A program made the position numbers and the translations under genes. The notes beneath the pieces are model-generated. The model was not told the DNA's origin. It saw nothing but the letters and a program-made list of their open reading frames with translations, and ran no database searches. Shown here piece after piece: positions 17,443-27,185 of a DNA stretch of 64,000 nt. The stretch covers positions 19,130 through 83,129 of the forward strand of contig NZ_JARANV010000020.1 of assembly GCF_029889845.1 (NCBI RefSeq). The letters run 5' to 3'. The DNA comes from Halomonas sp. 25-S5 (GTDB lineage Bacteria > Pseudomonadota > Gammaproteobacteria > Pseudomonadales > Halomonadaceae). Within the stretch, counting starts at the first letter, position 1, and every line of letters starts with the position of its first letter.

Positions 17443-18549
17443 TCACGGACCCAGACAGGCCAACAGGTGCGCCTGCTGCTCGGGCACCAGAGCTTTTCCG
17501 GCCAGAGCCGTCAGACAATCGTCGGATAGCCACTCCTGATCCAGGCCCCGCCGCCAGTCGCCTGCTTCACGCTGGCCACCCTTGCCCGTCAAGGCATCCA
17601 GGGGGTGGCCTCGATGCTCGCCTAGGGCTTCGATCATGGGCTCGAGTAGTGCCGACAGGCGAAGGTCCGGCAACCGCTGCTGCAGTCGTTGATAGATGCG
17701 CAGTCCTTCGGGATCGAGGTCACCCCAGTAAGTGAGATTGGGCAGCCTCAGCAATGTGGTCAACGTCCACTGTTCGGCTCCGTGGCCCACCAGTTGCACG
17801 CGATCGATGCCACCCAGCGCCTCTCCTAACGAGAGGCCATAGCCGTAGGAGCAGACCAGCGCCAGGCGCCGGTCGATTCCCATCCGACTAGCGTGGGTGA
17901 AGCTCTGGGGATTCTCGATCAAAAGAAGCCCTTCCGGCCTGGCGGGAACGCTGGCCAATAGCCAGGTTTCTGCAGGCGCGAAGCAATTCAGCTCGATTCC
18001 GAAGGCTCGTACCAGCTCGCTGGGCAATGCCTCCAGCAGCTTGCTGCTGCCTAGCAGGTAGCGGGCGCTGGCCACAAAGCGCGTCAATTCGTAAGCGGCG
18101 GGGAGTGCCGCCGACAACTGCTCGAGACCCGCAACAAGCTGCTGTTGATCGTTGCGGGACCAGTCGCCCAGCGTGCCCTCCAGCGCCCGTCCCCAGGCCA
18201 TCTTCCGTTCAGGCGACAGCGCTAGCATCGCGTCTACCACCGGTAGTGCGGCGACAATCCGCTCGCAACGCCCGTCGCTCAAGCCGAGTCTGGCGTTCAC
18301 GCGGTAATGCGGCGACACCCGGACGCCGGCGGGAAAGGAGAGCAGGCGCGCCTCGCCCAGTTCTTCGAGCACTTGCCAGGCCTGCAGCTCGCTGGTGCAG
18401 AGCCCAGACTTCTGCCATGCCTTGGCAAGCGAGATGGCTTGCCATCGCTTGCCCTGACCATGGCGAACATAGGTCCGGCGCCACTGCGCCTCAAGCCTTT
18501 CCAAAGCCTGTTTGGCCGGTTCACTTAGGTTGAGCGTCGGATCGTGCAT
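17443..18549 (-). CDS. jetD: Wadjet-type JetD (DUF3322/DUF2220, topoisomerase VI A-like nuclease)
   Basis: A 368-residue protein and the last gene of the jetABCD operon. JetD proteins pair an N-terminal arm and winged-helix region (here about 1-150) with a Toprim-like C-terminal domain related to topoisomerase VI subunit A. The latter cleaves DNA once the SMC complex has extruded a small circle. Visible signs are LLIENPQSF near residue 200, whose glutamate fits the Toprim acidic position, and LTYWGDLDPEGLRIYQRL near residue 275, the family's D-x-D metal site. The start lies 3 bases after the jetC stop. The small size is normal for JetD. Function is inferred from family and operon order. Confidence 0.85.
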   Translation of the reverse strand: MHDPTLNLSEPAKQALERLEAQWRRTYVRHGQGKRWQAISLAKAWQKSGLCTSELQAWQVLEELGEARLLSFPAGVRVSPHYRVNARLGLSDGRCERIVAALPVVDAMLALSPERKMAWGRALEGTLGDWSRNDQQQLVAGLEQLSAALPAAYELTRFVASARYLLGSSKLLEALPSELVRAFGIELNCFAPAETWLLASVPARPEGLLLIENPQSFTHASRMGIDRRLALVCSYGYGLSLGEALGGIDRVQLVGHGAEQWTLTTLLRLPNLTYWGDLDPEGLRIYQRLQQRLPDLRLSALLEPMIEALGEHRGHPLDALTGKGGQREAGDWRRGLDQEWLSDDCLTALAGKALVPEQQAHLLACLGP

Positions 18550-18552
18550 GGC

Positions 18553-21500
18553 TCACTCCTGTGTCGCCGGCTTGCTGACATGGATCCCGAACAGGCTCGC
18601 CTCGCCCTGGCTGCGACCCAGTATCTCCGGCGGCGTTATGCGGCCGTCGCGCACCATCACGTGGCCGCCCTGTCCCTGTACCCCGCCGATCACGCTACCC
18701 ACCAGGTAGGTGGGAAAGATCTCCGGGTCGTTCTCGTAGTTGGGATTGTGGATCAGGCCGATCATCTGGAAGCGCCCACGGGTGTTGCGCAGCGACTCCA
18801 GAGAGTCCTGGATCAGGCGGCGGTGCGAAAGCTTGGAGAACAGGCCGTCGAGCAGGATCACGCTCTCGCGACTCGCGCGAGCGCGGCGCTTGTGATGCCC
18901 CGGAAGCTCTCGCAGCTCGCGTTCGATGGCGAATTCCGAGAGCTTGACCAGCCACATCAGCGACACCGCCTCGCGCTGGCCCTCCGACATCTCCTCGTTG
19001 AGCGAGAAGAGCCGACCATGGGGGCGAATGGCGTCGTGCTTGAGGCGAATCGAGACATCATGGAAAAGGCCGCGGTAGATGCGGCGGCGGATTTGGCGCA
19101 GTAAATCGTCGTCGCGCCGGCGCACCTCACCGTCAGCCACTCCACCGTCGCGTTCGGCACGTCGGCGCATCGCCGCCTGATGCTCGTCGATGTCGGCCAG
19201 CAGAGTGGCGATGAGTTCGCGCAGTTGCTCGGTGCCGATCAGCGCGGCCTTGACCTCGAAGAAGGCCCCGCCGGCACCATGGCTCTTCGCCACCCGCTTG
19301 AGAATGTCGAGATTGCCGGCGGCGTCCGAGATGATCGAACTCAGACGCTCCACCAGGGTGCCCTCTATCTGCTCGCGGGTGGCCTGCAATCGCCCAACCC
19401 GCTCGCGGTGTGCCTCGAGTTGGCCGGCCAGTTGGGAATGCAGGGCGGCGAGATCGTCGAGACCGGCCTGGCTGACCCCGACCAGCGCCCCCAGGCGGGC
19501 CCGTTCGGTATCGCTGAACAGGCGGCTGTGAGCGGCCTCCTCCAGCGATGCCGTCAGCTGCCGCTCGGCCTCCGCCACACGCTTCGCTAGGCGTTCGCGA
19601 TGGCGGGCCCGCTCGCCGAGGTTGAGCTCGGCCAGAGCGTCCAGCAGGGTCTGCTGGCACGCCTCCAGGGCCTCCAGATCGAGGGCGCCATCGGCCACCG
19701 ACTCGCCAGCCAGCCGCTGCCACTCGTTCAGGGCCTGGGTGCGCGGGGCGTCTTCGTCGTCATCGCCGGGCCAGATTGCCGATGCCGACTCGGCCAGCCG
19801 CCGATCCCAGCCGGCCGGCAACTCGCGTAGGGCGCGCAGCCACTCCACGGCCAACTGGTCCACCCGCTCCAGAGCACGCCGATGATCGGCGAGACGCTGC
19901 TCCACGGCATCGCGTTCGCGCTGCTTTGCCTTGCGCGCCTCTCGCAGCGCCGCAATTTCGCGCTTGACCCGCGCGATCTCGTGCTCGAGCTGCTGGCTAC
20001 CACCGCTGGCATCGCGCACGTCGAGATAAGCGCGTATGCGTGAGAAGTCGAAGTCCGCACGCTTCGTGGCCAAAGCCAGCTCCGCCTCGCGTGTCTCCTG
20101 GACCTCCGTGGCCGTGGCCATGAATTCCTCGCCGCCCTGGGCCTCGAAGTCGGCCAGGGCGCGCAGACGTTCGCGCTCGCCCTCAGCGAAGAGCTGGCGC
20201 AGACGTACCTCTACCTGAGCATGCTGGCGGGTCAGGACCTCGCGCCGCCGCTCCGCTTCGCCTAGCCGCTCATCCGCTTCGCCAAGCCACCTCTCCAGCT
20301 CGATGAGGCGTTCATCCAGGGCTGCGAGGCGCTCGACGCCACCGGCATCGTTGAACTGCTCGGCAGCCAGCCAGGTGCTGCCGTGGGCCTCGAGTTCCTG
20401 AGCCGCCTGCTCGCGCTGCGGCCTCAGCTCGGCCAGGGTCTCGCCCGCCTCGACTTGGGTCTCGGCCGCTTGCTCCAGGGCCAGGTCGCCTCCCTCCTGC
20501 AGATAGCGCTGATAGCCGTCGATGCAGGCCAGTGCCGCCTCGCTTAAGCGCGGCGCGAGACTCTCCTGGCGTTCGTCCAGGCGCGACTGCGTCTCGGCCA
20601 AGCGTTCCAGCGCACGCTCCACGTCGTTGTCGTCGGCTTCGCGGGCCTCCAGGGCCAGGGAGAAGGTTTCGCCGTGAGGGTCCAGGTGCTGGCACTCGGC
20701 GTCCAGCGCCTGCTGACGCGCGTGATCCGCGGACAGTCGCGTCTCGGTCGCCTCGCGCAGAGTCTCCAGATAGCTCGGATCCAAGGCCGCCTTCACCGCC
20801 AGCGTCTCCACGCCCTGCACGGCGCCCAGGGGCGGCTCTCCACGCTCCAGCAGTGCCGCCAGCCGCTGTGCCTCGAACACCGGAACGGCCAAGCTCGCGT
20901 CGACCAGTACCTCAGCGGCATGCCGCGCCGCCTCGCTCCCCGCTACCACCGGTGCGAAGAGCAGGCCTGCTGCCTGGGCCAATCGCTCACGGCGCCGGTC
21001 CTCGGCCACGTCCTTGGCATTGAGCACGACGTGCAGCGGCTGCCAGGCAATGCCAGCTTCCTCGAGGAGACGATGCGCCTCGGCTTCCGCAGCGCGGCGC
21101 TCCAGGGGGTCGCCGGCCAACTGCGCCAGGTAGGCCTCACGGGCGGCGATGTCCGCCGCCAGCGTCTCGGCCTCGCGCAGCAGACGCGGATAGCGACGCC
21201 GTGCATCGGCCAGCCACGCCTCGGGGGAGAGCTCTCTAGCGCCATTCAGCTCAGCAAAGGAGAGCCGGGCCGCATGCAGTTGGCGCAAGCGCGCCTCTTC
21301 GGTCTCCAGGCGATGCGCCTCTTCGCCCAGTTCACGCTCCCGGTCGCGCAAGTGCACCCGCAGGTGAACCGGGTCATCGTCGCCGTGCAGTTCGGCGTAG
21401 CGGGCCGCCGCTTCGGCCAGCGGGGCGAGACGGGCCTGTGTACGCTGGGCCTCCTGGCGGCGCTGTTCGGCCTCGCGACAGCGGCTCTCGAGCTCGGCCA

Positions 21501-23439
21501 GCGCCTTCTTGCGACGCCCCCAGAAGCCCTGCACCGACTCGCCTGGCCAGCCCTCGAGGAAGGCACGCCACGGCGCCTGGCCGTGGGCCAGAGGGCCGCG
21601 CTCCCCGGTCAGACGCTCGCGCTCGGCATTGAGCCGCTCGCGCTCGGCACGCGCCTGATCGTAGGCGGAGATGCTCTCGTCGCGCTCGCCGCTAAGACGG
21701 TCGAGGGTTTCACTCAGCTCGGCTTCGGTTGCCTGCTTCTCGGCCAGCCGTTCGGCCGGCCTCACGTCGGGGCATTCTCGCCGAAAATCCGCATGCCAGC
21801 CGGCCACCTGTTTGAGTTCGCCGACACGTCCCAGGTGCTCGTTGAGCGCGGTGCGCGCCGCAGCGGCCTCGTCACGGGCCAATGCGGCAGTGGTCTCTGG
21901 CGACTCCAGCTCTGCCTCGCTGAACAGACCATCGGCAAGGGCCTGGGTGTAGAAGCTCTGGTTGTCGACGAAGTCGCGCTGCTGCGACTCGAGGCGCTCG
22001 CGCTCCTTATCGAGCGCTTCCTGGCGCGCCTCCTGATCGCTCAGTTCATGCTTCAATTCATCCAGGTAGACCGTATCGCCGATCACCTCTTCGCGGAAAC
22101 GGTTGCCGTCCTGCGCATCGAACGCTTCGGCGCCCTCGTCCAGTGCCGCTACAGCGCGATAGCGCGGCGCATCGTCGTCGAAGGCCAGGCTCTCGGCTAG
22201 CCACTGGCGGGCCGCGGCAAAGCCCACGTGGCCCACCTCGCGCGCCGCCGGCCAGTCTGCCCCAGGCAGGTGAACGAGCCGCCGATGGCTCTCGACCCGG
22301 TCGCCACGCTCGACCAGGGCGCCGCGCACGGCGCGCTCCTTCACCCCTGTCAGCCGGGCCAGCAGCCAGGTGGAGACCCGTGGCCGGTCGGTGTCGCCCA
22401 CCGCCCAGGCCAGACCTACGGCGGCGTCGCCAGCGGCTTGATCCGACAATCGGGGGACGCCGGGCAGACCGGCCAGCGCCTGTCCGCCCAGCAGCGCCTC
22501 GCTCTGGGCCAGCTCGCGGTCGCTTTCGGCGAGTTCATGACGAGCGGCGAACAGGGCCTCGCCTTCGCCCTCGAGCGCCGCCAGACGTTCGACCTTGTCC
22601 CTGGCGCGACGCTGGTCGTGTTCGGCCTCTTCGAGCCGATGACGCAGCTCGGTGATGTTGTTGCCCGAATTGAGGATCACCTCCTCGATCAGTTCCTCGC
22701 TCTCGTCGGTCTCGCCGCGCGTGGCGCCAGAGAGGATCTCCGGCGCCAGCACCTCGAAGAAGAACGCCTGGTCGGCCTTCTCGCCGGGACGCGGCTTGAT
22801 GGCGTTGAAGATCTGGCTCTTGTCGGCGCCCCCCTCCTTCTGGAAGGCGGCAAGTTGAACGAGTTCGCGCCGCGATACGTGAGCCCCCACGGCCTCCAGC
22901 CACTCGTCACGATTGTGGGTCAATCGCACCCCGCGTTCGGCCATCATCGCCTTGACGTCGCTATTGGCGTAGAGCGCCAGCTTGCCGTCCCGCGTCAGGT
23001 GGTGGACCGGAATGTCCTCGAGCCGCCCGGGATAGTGGTAGAAGGAGAGCCCGCTGCCGTCGCTGTAGCCGTATAAGCCGAACACGAATGTCTCGCCGGC
23101 CACCTCCTCGCCGGCTGCGGCCAGCATGTCGTCCTGCCCGGGCGCGGCACTGCGCGAGCGGAACTCCACGCGCAAGTGGCTCCAACTGCGCCCTTCCCCC
23201 GACACCGTGGAGGGGGAACACTTGCGCCGCGTGCGCGAGAGCAGGCTGCGATCCCTCGACAGCAGGCCGATCAATGCCTCAGCCAGGGTGGTCTTGCCGA
23301 AACCGTTTTCCATGCTGATGGCACTCGACTGGCCGCGCAGGTCGAGCAGGAGGTGGCGCATCTTGGCATCCCAGGGCGAGGCCACGTCACCGTGCTTGTT
23401 GAGCAGGTTGGCGACCTCGATGCGGTGGATCACGCTCAT
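18553..23439 (-). CDS. jetC: Wadjet/Mks-type SMC ATPase JetC (MukB-like)
   Basis: A 1,628-residue SMC-like protein, longer than MukB (about 1,480). The N-terminal head has Walker A SMENGFGKTTLAEAL at about residues 42-56. Two long glutamate/arginine-rich coiled-coil stretches occupy roughly 230-1480 around a central hinge region. The C-terminal head has the ABC signature-like MSEGQREAVSLMWL near 1485 and Walker B SVILLDGLFSKLSHRRLI near 1530. The residue after the Walker B aspartate is glycine (codon GGC) rather than the usual catalytic glutamate, and the D-loop aspartate also appears replaced. In Wadjet, JetABC extrudes plasmid DNA by ATP-driven motion. This gene overlaps jetB by 4 bases. 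Confidence 0.88.
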   Translation of the reverse strand: MSVIHRIEVANLLNKHGDVASPWDAKMRHLLLDLRGQSSAISMENGFGKTTLAEALIGLLSRDRSLLSRTRRKCSPSTVSGEGRSWSHLRVEFRSRSAAPGQDDMLAAAGEEVAGETFVFGLYGYSDGSGLSFYHYPGRLEDIPVHHLTRDGKLALYANSDVKAMMAERGVRLTHNRDEWLEAVGAHVSRRELVQLAAFQKEGGADKSQIFNAIKPRPGEKADQAFFFEVLAPEILSGATRGETDESEELIEEVILNSGNNITELRHRLEEAEHDQRRARDKVERLAALEGEGEALFAARHELAESDRELAQSEALLGGQALAGLPGVPRLSDQAAGDAAVGLAWAVGDTDRPRVSTWLLARLTGVKERAVRGALVERGDRVESHRRLVHLPGADWPAAREVGHVGFAAARQWLAESLAFDDDAPRYRAVAALDEGAEAFDAQDGNRFREEVIGDTVYLDELKHELSDQEARQEALDKERERLESQQRDFVDNQSFYTQALADGLFSEAELESPETTAALARDEAAAARTALNEHLGRVGELKQVAGWHADFRRECPDVRPAERLAEKQATEAELSETLDRLSGERDESISAYDQARAERERLNAERERLTGERGPLAHGQAPWRAFLEGWPGESVQGFWGRRKKALAELESRCREAEQRRQEAQRTQARLAPLAEAAARYAELHGDDDPVHLRVHLRDRERELGEEAHRLETEEARLRQLHAARLSFAELNGARELSPEAWLADARRRYPRLLREAETLAADIAAREAYLAQLAGDPLERRAAEAEAHRLLEEAGIAWQPLHVVLNAKDVAEDRRRERLAQAAGLLFAPVVAGSEAARHAAEVLVDASLAVPVFEAQRLAALLERGEPPLGAVQGVETLAVKAALDPSYLETLREATETRLSADHARQQALDAECQHLDPHGETFSLALEAREADDNDVERALERLAETQSRLDERQESLAPRLSEAALACIDGYQRYLQEGGDLALEQAAETQVEAGETLAELRPQREQAAQELEAHGSTWLAAEQFNDAGGVERLAALDERLIELERWLGEADERLGEAERRREVLTRQHAQVEVRLRQLFAEGERERLRALADFEAQGGEEFMATATEVQETREAELALATKRADFDFSRIRAYLDVRDASGGSQQLEHEIARVKREIAALREARKAKQRERDAVEQRLADHRRALERVDQLAVEWLRALRELPAGWDRRLAESASAIWPGDDDEDAPRTQALNEWQRLAGESVADGALDLEALEACQQTLLDALAELNLGERARHRERLAKRVAEAERQLTASLEEAAHSRLFSDTERARLGALVGVSQAGLDDLAALHSQLAGQLEAHRERVGRLQATREQIEGTLVERLSSIISDAAGNLDILKRVAKSHGAGGAFFEVKAALIGTEQLRELIATLLADIDEHQAAMRRRAERDGGVADGEVRRRDDDLLRQIRRRIYRGLFHDVSIRLKHDAIRPHGRLFSLNEEMSEGQREAVSLMWLVKLSEFAIERELRELPGHHKRRARASRESVILLDGLFSKLSHRRLIQDSLESLRNTRGRFQMIGLIHNPNYENDPEIFPTYLVGSVIGGVQGQGGHVMVRDGRITPPEILGRSQGEASLFGIHVSKPATQE

Positions 23440-24272
23440 GGGGCGACCTCCTCGTCTCCTTCGCCGGCGGACATCCCACCGAACGTATCATCGCCGGCCT
23501 CAGCGGCTGTCCGTCCGACGCCACCCTGGGCCAGGACCTGGAGATGGGCGAGCTGGTGCACGCCCACCTGCTCGCTCTCCAGCGCGCCGAGCAGCGTCTG
23601 CTGCCAGATCTCTCCCTCCGCTTCGCGGTCGTCGCTACGCACAGCCTCGAGCAGACCGGCCCGCGCCTGCAGATCGATGAAGGCGCGAACCCGGCGACTG
23701 ACGTCCTCGCCACGCTCCTCACACAGGGCGCGGCTCGTCTCTGGCGCCGCCTCACCCAGCTCGCGCAGCGCCTCGAGCTGCTCGCGCAGCAGCTCGGCGA
23801 GCTCCGCCGTGGTGAAGGTGGCTTCCTGATAGCGGCTGACATCGGAGAGCGCCCGGTTGTAGCGGGTATAAAGCAGGGTATGCATCAGCAGCCACAACTG
23901 CAGGTACCAATGGGCCAGCTCCGTGCGGCTCTCCTGTCGCAGCTTGAGGGCCTCGAACACCGGGTCGCGGGTATAGAGTGGCGGTTGCTCGAGCTCGGGG
24001 TCCGGCAGCAGGGCATAGTAGCGCGAGCCAGGCGCGATCCCCGGATAGTCCCCGGCCTCGAAGACCTTGAGGCGTAGCCCCTGACCGGCTAGGAAATCGC
24101 GCAGCGCCTCTCGCTCGATGTCGCTGGCATCGTCGATCAGTGCGCAGACATCGCGCTCGGCGAGCTGTCCCTCGCGTGCGGCGCGGCGCTTGCGCCCACT
24201 ACCAGGCGCCCGTTCGGCGCTGCGGTAACGCAGCAGGTAGGCGACGACCTCGCCCATTTCGGTCATGTTCAT
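23436..24272 (-). CDS. jetB: Wadjet/Mks-type JetB (MukE/MksE-like kleisin partner)
   Basis: A 278-residue protein with the winged-helix character of MukE/MksE proteins, which bind the kleisin subunit and DNA in MukBEF-like condensins. The central part has ASDIEREALRDFLAGQGLRL and a long helical region with WYLQLWLLMHTLLYTRYN. The last 40 residues are glycine/glutamate-rich and probably disordered. Assignment rests mainly on size and on its position between the kleisin-like and SMC genes. The start overlaps jetA by 4 bases and the stop overlaps jetC by 4 bases, which indicates translational coupling for stoichiometric assembly. Confidence 0.75.
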   Translation of the reverse strand: MNMTEMGEVVAYLLRYRSAERAPGSGRKRRAAREGQLAERDVCALIDDASDIEREALRDFLAGQGLRLKVFEAGDYPGIAPGSRYYALLPDPELEQPPLYTRDPVFEALKLRQESRTELAHWYLQLWLLMHTLLYTRYNRALSDVSRYQEATFTTAELAELLREQLEALRELGEAAPETSRALCEERGEDVSRRVRAFIDLQARAGLLEAVRSDDREAEGEIWQQTLLGALESEQVGVHQLAHLQVLAQGGVGRTAAEAGDDTFGGMSAGEGDEEVAP

Positions 24273-25666
24273 GCGCGTTCTTCCTCAAAGAAGCCGAGTG
24301 ACGGGGTCACGGCCCCTTCGACACGTCGCCCGTCGTCAAGACGTAGCGCGAACGGCTGGGGCTCGATGCCCACGGTCACCCCTGGCGCGAGTAGTTCAGT
24401 ATCCACGAAGGTGTTGAGCAGCTGAGCCAGAAAGTCGCCACCCTCGAAGCGGTGCCAGCCCTCGGCGAGCGCTTCGGGCAACGGCAGCGGACCGCCACGC
24501 AGGCGCTCGCGCAGCGCCGGACCGCGCGCCTCCAGGAAACGGGCCAGCAGCGGATCCTCGGGGTCGGCATCGTGCGTCTCGTCGAACACCAGAGCGGCGT
24601 GACTAGCCTCGGCGCGACGACTTTCCAGCAGCGGAATCAGCGGCACGGGTCGCGGGAAGGCGGGCTGAGCGTACAGCGGCATCAGTCGAGCCACCACGGC
24701 CTGCTGCAGGCTCGACTCGCCGGGCGCTTCGAGCAGGTGGCGTGCCAGAGCCTGGAAGTCGACCACGCCCATGGACTGGATACGCCCCTCGGCGATGTCG
24801 GCCAGCAGCTCGGAGAGGCGCCGCGACAAGTTCTCGATGGCAGTGAGCACTCGGCCAATGGCGCTGGAGAGCATGCGCAGATCCCACTCTTCGGTCTGCA
24901 TCTCTCGCCAGGCATCGAAGCGCTCCATCAGCCGTGCCGTCGACAGCTGTGCCCGGGCATCCAGCAGGGTCTGCTGGATGCTGGTCAAGGCATTGTGGTA
25001 GTGACGTTCGTTATCGAGCAGCGCCGAGAGCTTGCCTTCTCGGGTGGGATTCTCACGCACTCGACGCAGCTCCTGGGTCAGGGCGCGGATCGCCAGCAGG
25101 ATCTGGTTGGTGATGTCGGGAATGCGCGCGAAGTCGCCTCGTGCCAGTGCGGCCAGTACCTTGGCGGCGTCGTACTCGGAATAGAGCAGATCCTCCACCT
25201 GGCCGGCGAGCGTCACCGCCTGGCGGCCGCTGGGGGTGAGACGCACCTGCCCTGTCTGGCCCTGCTTCTCGATCAGTGCCGTACGCTTGGTGCTGCGCGC
25301 AGCGCGGCCCGCCGCTTCACCGTCCTGGTCCCCCTGAGGCTGGCGAAAGTGGATCTCACTGGGGGTGGCCAGAAGGTTGATGACGTAGACGAGATCGTCA
25401 TGGGGCAGCGTGGAATAGGACTCGGGATAACTCTCGCGCAGGTGTGCCAGGCAGCGAGTCTGGGAGACAAAGGCACTGTTCGTGGCGAAGTCGACGTCGA
25501 GTAGGTAGTCGAGCAGCAGGCAACCGAGGTCTAGCCAGTAGCCGTCTCGCCAACCGCGACGCTGCTCCTGGCTGACCTGAACGGAAGGCGATCCCGGCTC
25601 GTGGCCGCTGTCGTGCAGGTCGATTAGCCGCGTGGTAGGGACGAGCAGTTTGCTCCAGGCTGTCAT
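24269..25666 (-). CDS. jetA: Wadjet/Mks-type JetA (MukF/MksF-like kleisin)
   Basis: First gene of the operon, about 465 residues. The N-terminal region is winged-helix-like (WLDLGCLLLDYLLDVDFAT, then LTPSGRQAVTLAG). A helical middle region (about 170-310) and a C-terminal winged-helix-like part complete it, as expected of a MukF-type kleisin that bridges the two SMC heads. I place the start at 25666 (MTAWSKLLVP), preceded by AGGA 7 bases upstream. The frame is open a further 18 codons from 25720 but without a ribosome binding site. A possible -10 (CATAAT) lies about 25 bases upstream of 25666. Confidence 0.78.
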   Translation of the reverse strand: MTAWSKLLVPTTRLIDLHDSGHEPGSPSVQVSQEQRRGWRDGYWLDLGCLLLDYLLDVDFATNSAFVSQTRCLAHLRESYPESYSTLPHDDLVYVINLLATPSEIHFRQPQGDQDGEAAGRAARSTKRTALIEKQGQTGQVRLTPSGRQAVTLAGQVEDLLYSEYDAAKVLAALARGDFARIPDITNQILLAIRALTQELRRVRENPTREGKLSALLDNERHYHNALTSIQQTLLDARAQLSTARLMERFDAWREMQTEEWDLRMLSSAIGRVLTAIENLSRRLSELLADIAEGRIQSMGVVDFQALARHLLEAPGESSLQQAVVARLMPLYAQPAFPRPVPLIPLLESRRAEASHAALVFDETHDADPEDPLLARFLEARGPALRERLRGGPLPLPEALAEGWHRFEGGDFLAQLLNTFVDTELLAPGVTVGIEPQPFALRLDDGRRVEGAVTPSLGFFEEERA

Positions 25667-25772
25667 GAGCGGTCCTGATGACAAAAGGGTATTATGCCAA
25701 GTGACGCCCACAGCCGTCATGGAGTGCGGCTAACCGATAGGATGGTCGCAGAAAGCTTCCATCGCTCAGGAC

Positions 25773-26680
25773 TGGATCTTGAAGTGGACCCCTGATCTTA
25801 CCCAGCAATTGTGGACACCGATCTAAGCGATCATTCTGCCCTCGAAGGCCTTTGGGCTGATCATCCCGATGGCACTGTGCCGGCGTTGCTGGTTGTAGTC
25901 CAACTCAATGTATTCGAACACCTGCTGTCGTATCGTCTTTCGCGTCTCGAACCACACGCCGTGGATGGCCTCGACCTTGAGGCTGTGGAAGAAGCTCTCG
26001 GCGCAGGCATTGTCGTAGCAGTTGCCCTTAGCGCTCATGCTGCACTTGAGGGCGTGCTGCATCAGCAGCGACTGGTACAGCGTCGAGCAATACTGACTCC
26101 CGCGGTCTGAATGGACGATCACGCCCTTCGGCATCTTCCGGTTCCACAGCGCCATCCGCAGGGCGTCGCCGACCAGGTCGGCGGTCATCCGCTCGCTCAT
26201 CGCCCAGCCGATCACCTTGCGTGAGTACAGGTCGATCAGCAACGCCAGGTAGAGCCAGCATTCACCGGTCGCCAGGTACGTGATGTCGCCAACCCACTTC
26301 TGGTTCGGCGCGTCAGCGGTGAAGTCTTGTTCCAGCAGGTTGGGTGCCACCGGCAGCGTGTGACGCGAGTTCGTGGTGGACTTGAACTTGCGGGCGGCTT
26401 TCGCCCGGAGGTTCTGCCGACGGAGGCTGGCGGCGACCGTATTCCGACTGATCGATACGCCGGCATCCTTCAGATCGTGAGTCAGCCTGGGGGCGCCTGA
26501 GCGCCCATTGCCCTGTCAGAAGGTCTGGGCCACCTTCTGGTCCGTGATGGCCTGTTGGCGGCGCCGTGGAGATGGTTCGCCACCCCGTAGTCGCCAGGCG
26601 TAGTAGCCACTGCGGGCGACGCCGAAAAACGCACACATTCGTTGAACGCTGAAGGCCTGACGGTGCTGCGCTTATTGTTT
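25773..26680 (-). pseudogene. IS3-family transposase (OrfB) with premature stop, OrfA lost
   Basis: The DDE integrase core is intact from 26350 to 25823: [11 protein letters not shown] (first D), [11 protein letters not shown] (second D) and [17 protein letters not shown] (E). Upstream in the same frame the N-terminal HTH_21-like part (VCAFFGVARSGYYAWRLRGG) is readable from about 26640. A TGA at about 26512-26514 ([17 protein letters not shown]) separates the two. No OrfA is present, so the element is 5'-truncated near 26680. The terminal sequence at 25773-25805 begins TGGACCCCTGATC, like an IS3 end. The element is inactive. Confidence 0.85.
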
Positions 26681-26869
26681 GAATTCAGGTTCAATAGCTT
26701 TCGTTATCAAGCAGGTAGAGGAGCAAGTAATGGAGGACTCGCTCGGTCCTCGATAGGCATCGGCACGTACTAGGCGTGGAAGAGATTCCCTTCGCTGATG
26801 TAATCCTTAGTTGGTAGTGATAATCAGCGATTGGTTCTCGTAGAACCGGCTAATCCACTGGAACAGCGC

Positions 26870-27185
26870 ATAGCGCGCCTACCGGCTCATCAAGGCCTGT
26901 AACCGTGAGAGCCAGCAATGGGGGACACCCGTACAAGCAGGGTGACTGATAACTAAAAACCGCACTACCACAGTTTCTTAACGGATGTAAACTCAGGCCC
27001 TATCCCGCAAAGGAACGAAACAAAACGAGCCAAAATCAGCCACCACGATTCCTGAGCACAAGTCCAGCCTGAACTTGACCTTAATGGGTAAAAAATTAAG
27101 GGCAACATGAAATGCCTATCAGAGCCCAGCATGCTTTGCCAGCTCTCGAAGTGACTTTCATTGGACAAGTGGCAAAAAAAGGCTC
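26870..27185 (+). repeat. Diverged direct repeat, copy 2 (right of the jet operon)
   Basis: Partner of 17115-17437, same orientation, roughly two-thirds identical by eye, including the conserved CCTTAA / TTAAGG inverted pair at 27081-27110. The similarity ends exactly where an ISL3-like terminal sequence (GGCTCTTCGTCG) starts at about 27181. A 67-codon frame on the minus strand (26965-27168) is not preserved in copy 1, so I do not call it a gene. Confidence 0.7.

Noticed and set aside
26965..27168. 67-codon minus-strand frame in repeat copy 2 as a real gene
   Set aside because: The frame is not preserved in the homologous repeat copy at 17115-17437 and has no recognisable domain.
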